Shown one piece after another: positions 40,837-44,095 of a stretch of DNA of 44,095 nt. The position numbers and the translations under genes are program-made. The stretch covers positions 1-44,095 of the forward strand of contig CAMENN010000012.1 in NCBI GenBank assembly GCA_945928315.1, read 5' to 3'. How positions within the stretch are numbered: position 1 is the first letter of the stretch; each line of letters starts with the position of its first letter. This DNA is from an uncultured Clostridia bacterium (lineage in GTDB: Bacteria; Bacillota; Clostridia; Christensenellales; Aristaeellaceae). The notes beneath the pieces were generated by a model, which was given only the letters and a program-made list of their open reading frames with translations, had not been told where the DNA came from and ran no database searches.

Positions 40837-42011
40837 GAACGCAAATTGTTGCCGCCATGACGGCTTTGGTGCTTCTGCTCTTCCCTCTTGGTGCGTTCAT
40901 GATTGTGCATCAGGGCTTCTCGCTGACCATGGAACGGGAGCGTGCGCGTGCCCTTTCTGAAGAGGCGGCCATTGCCCGAGCGGTAGCATTGGAGCTTTCC
41001 GGAAAAAGTAAAGAAGGGGTATTTACAACGGCTTCCTCCCTGCAGCGGCGATACGGATCGCAAGCCTTGTCAGTTGCGCTCGTCTATCGCGGAGAGACGA
41101 TGGCGGGTAACGAGCGCCCACAGGTACAGGGGATGGAAGAACTTCTTGAAACGCAAGGGCGTGCCACACTGTTGGATAGCTCGACACAAAAGCTCTTCAT
41201 TGCTCATAAACTTTCAGACGATTTGACACTGCTTCTTGCCTCTGATGTATCAGCAGTGTATGAGTTCCGGCGCGAACTGGCGTTTTGGGCAGGCGGATTG
41301 AGCGTTGTTGGCGTCGTTCTGAGCTGCATGCTCTCCGTTATTGTATCCGGCTGGCTGGCCAGGCCTTTTAAGCAGTTGGCGGCGCAACGCCAGGAGCTGA
41401 TCGATGCGTTGGCGCACGAAATGCGCACGCCGCTGACAGCCATTCTGGGCGGCGTACGCTTGCTGGAGCGTGCGAATTTGGATGAAGAAAAACGCGTCAG
41501 ATTGCTCGGCTCCATGGCAAAGGAGGCGCAGCGCCTTTCCGATATGGGTGATCGTTTGCTTATGCTTACTCGGCTGGAGCATGATGCGCCGGAGTTTGCA
41601 CCGTTTTCCTCAATGGAGATGGCGCGGGAGGCGCTTGATGCGTTCGACAGTGTCATTCTTGAAGGAGAAGACGCCGTCTTTACAGGCGAGAGGGAACTGA
41701 TGATCTGCCTGCTGCGCAATCTTGTGGTCAATGGTATGCGCGCAGGAGGAACAGAACCTGTTCGCATAACGCTTATGAAGAATGGTTTTTCTGTTACGGA
41801 CAGCGGATGCGGTATGACGAAGGAACAGATTGCCCGTGCGTTTGACCCGTTCTATAAGGCAGACAAGTCCCGTGCCCGCACGCATGGCGGTGCCGGTCTG
41901 GGGCTTACGCTCTGCAAAAAGATTGCGCGTTTGCACGGCGGCAAACTTGAGATTGAATCCGAAGTGGGCAAAGGCACGCGTGTTGTTTACCACTTTGATA
42001 CAAGTCTGTGA
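40833..42011 (+). CDS. Sensor histidine kinase (second system)
   Basis: TM1 at about 5-25, a short extracytoplasmic region (about 26-148), TM2 (AGGLSVVGVVLSCMLSVIVSGWL), HisKA with H195 (IDALAHEMRTPLTAILGGV), N box (NLLVNG-type NLVVNGMRAGG), DSGCGM and GGAGLGLTLCKKIA. No clear HAMP motif: the RPFKQLAAQRQ segment links TM2 to HisKA directly. The sensor region contains VALVYRGETMAGN and LLLASDVSAVYEFRRE, with no known ligand domain recognised. Confidence 0.92.
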   Translation: MRTQIVAAMTALVLLLFPLGAFMIVHQGFSLTMERERARALSEEAAIARAVALELSGKSKEGVFTTASSLQRRYGSQALSVALVYRGETMAGNERPQVQGMEELLETQGRATLLDSSTQKLFIAHKLSDDLTLLLASDVSAVYEFRRELAFWAGGLSVVGVVLSCMLSVIVSGWLARPFKQLAAQRQELIDALAHEMRTPLTAILGGVRLLERANLDEEKRVRLLGSMAKEAQRLSDMGDRLLMLTRLEHDAPEFAPFSSMEMAREALDAFDSVILEGEDAVFTGERELMICLLRNLVVNGMRAGGTEPVRITLMKNGFSVTDSGCGMTKEQIARAFDPFYKADKSRARTHGGAGLGLTLCKKIARLHGGKLEIESEVGKGTRVVYHFDTSL

Positions 42012-42118
42012 ATACTCTGAAATGGGATTTGTCCTATCATGAAATCAACAAAAGGACATCGTCTGTGCGCGGGATTCTGGCCGTTGCGCAGACGTCCCAA
42101 GAAACAAGGAGGATTTGT

Positions 42119-43483
42119 ATGAAGAAATGGATTATGTCTTTGGCGCTCTGCTTGCTGATCCCTGTGGGCGCGATGGCCGTAACAGAGGGTGTGGTAGAAG
42201 CTGCGGATCAGGTGGAAATGGACCAGATACCTGTGTCTGAGCTTTCCTTTCTTCCGGACAGCAGCTATTACGCAGATTATGGCGATTGGATGCCGGCCTG
42301 GGAAAATGCCGAAAGTTGGGTGGAAAGCGAATTTGACGGAGAAAGCTATTTTGACGTGGAGCAGCGCCCGCGCATGACAGCGGGTGAAGCGGTACGCGCC
42401 GAGAAGCTGCTTATGGATTACAGGGCTGACAAAACGATCTACAAAGGCGAGAGTATCCTGAATAAGATGGAGAATGTGATCGTTGGCGTGTATGCGCTGA
42501 GCCCTGAAGATTTTGATGGCGAAGCCGCTTTTGTAATTCTGCCCGGCCCGTGTATGACGGATGAACAGATCCTGGGCGTGATCGATGCGTATGATCAGCT
42601 GGGGTTGACGTTTGATCCTGCGAAGCTGAGTGCGCGCAACTGTGCTCGTGGCGGCGGGATTGAAACGAACCGCTTTATGAATGAAGAAGAGCGTGCCCGA
42701 TATGAAAATCTGGCTCACCTCGTTGAGCGTGGGCTTCTGAATACCTCTGATGTGGATGAGGCGAAGGTGCTCAATGTGAAGCTGGACAGCCGTTACTTCT
42801 GCAACATGCAGGATTTCACGCTTCTCCCCTATCGCGCAGTGACGGATGAAGAATTTATGGCATTGCTGGTAGGCCTGGGATATCGCGATAAAACGGATGA
42901 AATCAGCTATGACTCCGTTGAGAAGGAGAGCCGTGCAATTCTCAATGGCAGGCTTGGTGCTGCTTTGTCCATGGAGTTAACTCAGATCTATCATGAGGGC
43001 AGCTATGTGCCCAGAATGTATGATGAGAGCTGCAATGAGGGTTATGACTGGAATGCGCAGGGCCGCAGATGCTACGGAGCGAACTACACCTATTATACCC
43101 CGGATGGTATTTTGGTCTATGCAGACGTCATGTTTGACTGGGAGACGAAAGAGCTGGTCGAGGCGAGCGTGATGTACAGCAAGAAAGGCGGCGGCGAACC
43201 GCTGGGGGATGATGCGCCGGTGCTTACCAATGAGCAGATTGCATCTGCGATTGATGAAGCCGAGGAGCAACTAAGTGTCTCCGGAATGGAATGGCATCTG
43301 CTGACTGACAAAGAAATCTGGACCAATTGGGGACCGTGCACGATTGCGCGTGCCCGGATTGATGAAGGTGAATGGATAACCGTTTATATCGGTTGTGAAG
43401 ATGGCAGGATGCGCGGTCTTGAGCTCAGCGGCGGCACACTGGTAGAATCGCTGCCAGAGGACGATATGCCAGCGAATGGATAA
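42119..43483 (+). CDS. Secreted protein of unknown function next to the two-component system
   Basis: I do not recognise a family. The 454-aa protein has a signal peptide (MKKWIMSLALCLLIPVGAMA), no lipobox and no further membrane segment. The mature part is acidic and Tyr/Trp-rich, with seven Cys (in GPCM, RNCARG, YFCNM, ESCNEG, RRCYG, GPCTI, IGCED) and a helical middle (DEQILGVIDAYDQLGLTFDPAK). The C-terminal 100 residues read like a small strand-rich module (EEQLSVSGMEWHLLTDKEIWTN). AAGGAGG precedes ATG 42119; the track start overlaps the kinase. The 107-base gap after the kinase has an imperfect hairpin but no T run. It could be the system's target or accessory sensor. Confidence 0.75.
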   Translation: MKKWIMSLALCLLIPVGAMAVTEGVVEAADQVEMDQIPVSELSFLPDSSYYADYGDWMPAWENAESWVESEFDGESYFDVEQRPRMTAGEAVRAEKLLMDYRADKTIYKGESILNKMENVIVGVYALSPEDFDGEAAFVILPGPCMTDEQILGVIDAYDQLGLTFDPAKLSARNCARGGGIETNRFMNEEERARYENLAHLVERGLLNTSDVDEAKVLNVKLDSRYFCNMQDFTLLPYRAVTDEEFMALLVGLGYRDKTDEISYDSVEKESRAILNGRLGAALSMELTQIYHEGSYVPRMYDESCNEGYDWNAQGRRCYGANYTYYTPDGILVYADVMFDWETKELVEASVMYSKKGGGEPLGDDAPVLTNEQIASAIDEAEEQLSVSGMEWHLLTDKEIWTNWGPCTIARARIDEGEWITVYIGCEDGRMRGLELSGGTLVESLPEDDMPANG

Positions 43484-43550
43484 AGGTGTGGTAAACAACT
43501 GTTTTATTGATTACTGCATCAATGAAGAAAGAGTATGATCAAACTTAAAA

Positions 43551-43609
43551 CAGTTTAGGACAGTTTGGGACAATTTAGTACAATTTGGGACAAAATGCTG
43601 TGCTATAAT
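43551..43609 (+). promoter_or_regulatory. Decamer-repeat promoter, copy B (four repeats)
   Basis: Four exact 10-bp tandem units: CAGTTTAGGA, CAGTTTGGGA, CAATTTAGTA and CAATTTGGGA. They are followed after 13 bases by TATAAT (43604-43609). No TTGACA-like -35 exists; the last repeat occupies its place. Each unit, read as ACAGTTTAG or ACAATTTGG, is close to the 9-bp site of LytTR-type regulators (AgrA, ComE). Confidence 0.7.
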
Positions 43610-43783
43610 GGTAGGGTCAAAGATGATATTCCTGGTCTATCCTTTGACCATGATCTTTTCCATGCTCAATGGCTTTCGCTGGATACCGAGCAGTCCGTCT
43701 TGTAGCCGAGTGTTCGTCGTGCCCGGCCGAAAGCCCTTGGAATCCTGCTTGGCGCGAATCGAATCCTAAAAGTTGGCACACAA

Positions 43784-43838
43784 TGTCGCACGGTGTCGCA
43801 TGATGTCGCAAGACGCCCAAGTCAATACATGCTATAAT
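43784..43838 (+). promoter_or_regulatory. Decamer-repeat promoter, copy C
   Basis: TGTCGCA occurs at 43784, 43794 and 43804, exactly 10 bp apart, followed by a 19-base gap (CGCCCAAGTCAATACATGC) and TATAAT (43833-43838) with an extended TGC. The sequence after the -10 (GTAAACTGTCAAAGAAGG) is shared with copy D. Confidence 0.7.
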
Positions 43839-43900
43839 GTAAACTGTCAAAGAAGGACAAGAGAGCATACTCAGCCCGGCGCAAACCGAGCCCCAAAAGT

Positions 43901-43955
43901 TGTCACCGGATGTCGCCAAAAGTCGCGAGACGCCCAAAGCAATATGTGCTATAAT
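43901..43955 (+). promoter_or_regulatory. Decamer-repeat promoter, copy D
   Basis: TGTCACC, TGTCGCC and AGTCGCG at 43901, 43911 and 43921 (10-bp steps), then the same 19-base gap and TATAAT (43950-43955). The gap, -10 and downstream GTAAGCTGTCAAAGAAGG match copy C, so C and D are tandem copies about 117 bp apart. Confidence 0.7.
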
Positions 43956-43961
43956 GTAAGC

Positions 43962-44085
43962 TGTCAAAGAAGGGCGAGTGCGCATGATGCAGCCCTGCAT
44001 CGGAGAAACCCATCCACGGGCATTACATCCGGTTGATCATATAAAACCAAACCAGCGTTGGCGGAAAAACCGTCAGCGCTTTTTC
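43962..44085 (+). ncRNA. Candidate small RNA from promoter D
   Basis: About 124 bases lie between the expected start site of promoter D and the terminator at 44054. Within it GATGCAG-CC-CTGCATC (43986-44001) is a perfect inverted repeat, and GGTT / AACC at about 44029 and 44045 could pair. The ATGATG at 43983 has a ribosome-like AAGAAGGG but its frame runs through the terminator without a stop. A small RNA is therefore more likely than a protein, though still a guess. Confidence 0.35.
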
Positions 44086-44087
44086 TT
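44054..44087 (+). terminator. Terminator at the end of the window
   Basis: An 11-bp stem AGCGTTGGCGG-AAAAA-CCGTCAGCGCT (two G-T pairs) followed by TTTTTCTTT. Confidence 0.9.
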
Positions 44088-44095
44088 TGCCCAAA

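Larger units (their letters stand above)
43484..44095. other. Repeat- and promoter-rich region without a convincing protein gene
   Basis: 612 bases with three promoter-like units (B, C, D, listed separately), a structured stretch and a terminator, but no frame with a plausible ribosome site inside its transcript. A 48-codon frame (43623-43769, starting MIFLVYPLTMIF) begins only 14 bases after the -10 of copy B. An inverted repeat GGTCAAAG / CTTTGACC flanks 43614-43648. The track frames here are largely shadows of the DNA repeats. Confidence 0.55.

Noticed and set aside
43623-43769. 48-codon frame starting MIFLVYPLTMIF
   Set aside because: Its ATG lies 14 bases after the -10 of promoter B, so any ribosome site would be outside the transcript; no family recognised.
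43551-43930. CRISPR array or plasmid-type replication iterons
   Set aside because: The repeats are 10 bp long with no unique spacers and no cas genes, so not CRISPR. No Rep gene or DnaA boxes are seen, and each repeat set is phased to a -10 box, which fits promoters better.
43773-44036. 87-aa plus-strand frame containing two similar halves
   Set aside because: The internal similarity is the copy C/D promoter repeat itself, and the frame starts inside the repeats and crosses both -10 boxes.

Overview
The window looks like a chromosomal segment of a high-G+C, Gram-positive bacterium of the Firmicutes, most likely class Clostridia. The evidence is the strong GGAGG-type ribosome sites, sigma-A-like promoters (TTGACA/TATAAT with 16-18 bp spacers), U-tailed hairpin terminators, a PASTA-carrying class B penicillin-binding protein of the SpoVD/FtsI type, a DNPR-motif (meso-DAP type) MurE, and GerMN-domain proteins. 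No species is claimed; sporulation is suggested but not shown.

Layout. 1-0.25 kb: the 3' part of a tRNA-Leu and two terminators. 0.25-7.75 kb: a D-Ala-D-Ala carboxypeptidase (minus), then a plus-strand run of OmpR-type regulator, histidine kinase, membrane-anchored GerMN protein, GerMN lipoprotein and HolA (DNA polymerase III delta). The regulator-kinase-GerMN order resembles MtrA-MtrB-LpqB of actinobacteria. 7.75-10.5 kb: intergenic repeats, a CAP-domain secreted protein, a zinc-ribbon protein and a metallophosphoesterase. 10.4-22.5 kb: a division and cell wall (dcw) cluster mraZ-ftsL-pbp-murE-mraY-murD-ftsW-ftsQ-ftsA-ftsZ. It lacks rsmH, murF, murG, murC and murB, and is headed by a MraZ-type repeat operator that overlaps the promoter. 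22.6-31.7 kb: housekeeping and metabolic genes: two tandem paralogous GT-C-like membrane proteins, a lipoprotein, a 2-hydroxyacid dehydrogenase with a HAD phosphatase, a cytidylate kinase-like protein, thymidine kinase, and a minus-strand pair (aspartate dehydrogenase-like plus a dehydrogenase-fold protein without its catalytic residues).

32.1-37.8 kb: a signalling module made of a stand-alone receiver protein, a lipoprotein that joins an ABC-type solute-binding domain to a 5'-nucleotidase C-terminal domain, and a large hybrid histidine kinase with two receivers. 37.6-39.9 kb: an acquired-looking module of a large serine recombinase and an XRE repressor with its own promoter/operator. The recombinase frame runs through a strong terminator and into the antisense of the kinase gene. 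39.9-43.5 kb: visibly AT-richer DNA with an OmpR-type regulator, a histidine kinase and a secreted protein of unknown function. 43.5-44.1 kb: no convincing protein gene, but three promoters preceded by 10-bp direct repeats, a structured possible small RNA and a terminator. A fourth copy of the same kind of promoter lies at 39.92 kb.

The most unusual items are the helically phased decamer repeats in front of four promoters with otherwise weak -35 boxes, the solute-binding/5'-nucleotidase-C fusion beside a hybrid kinase, and the recombinase end that continues into host DNA.
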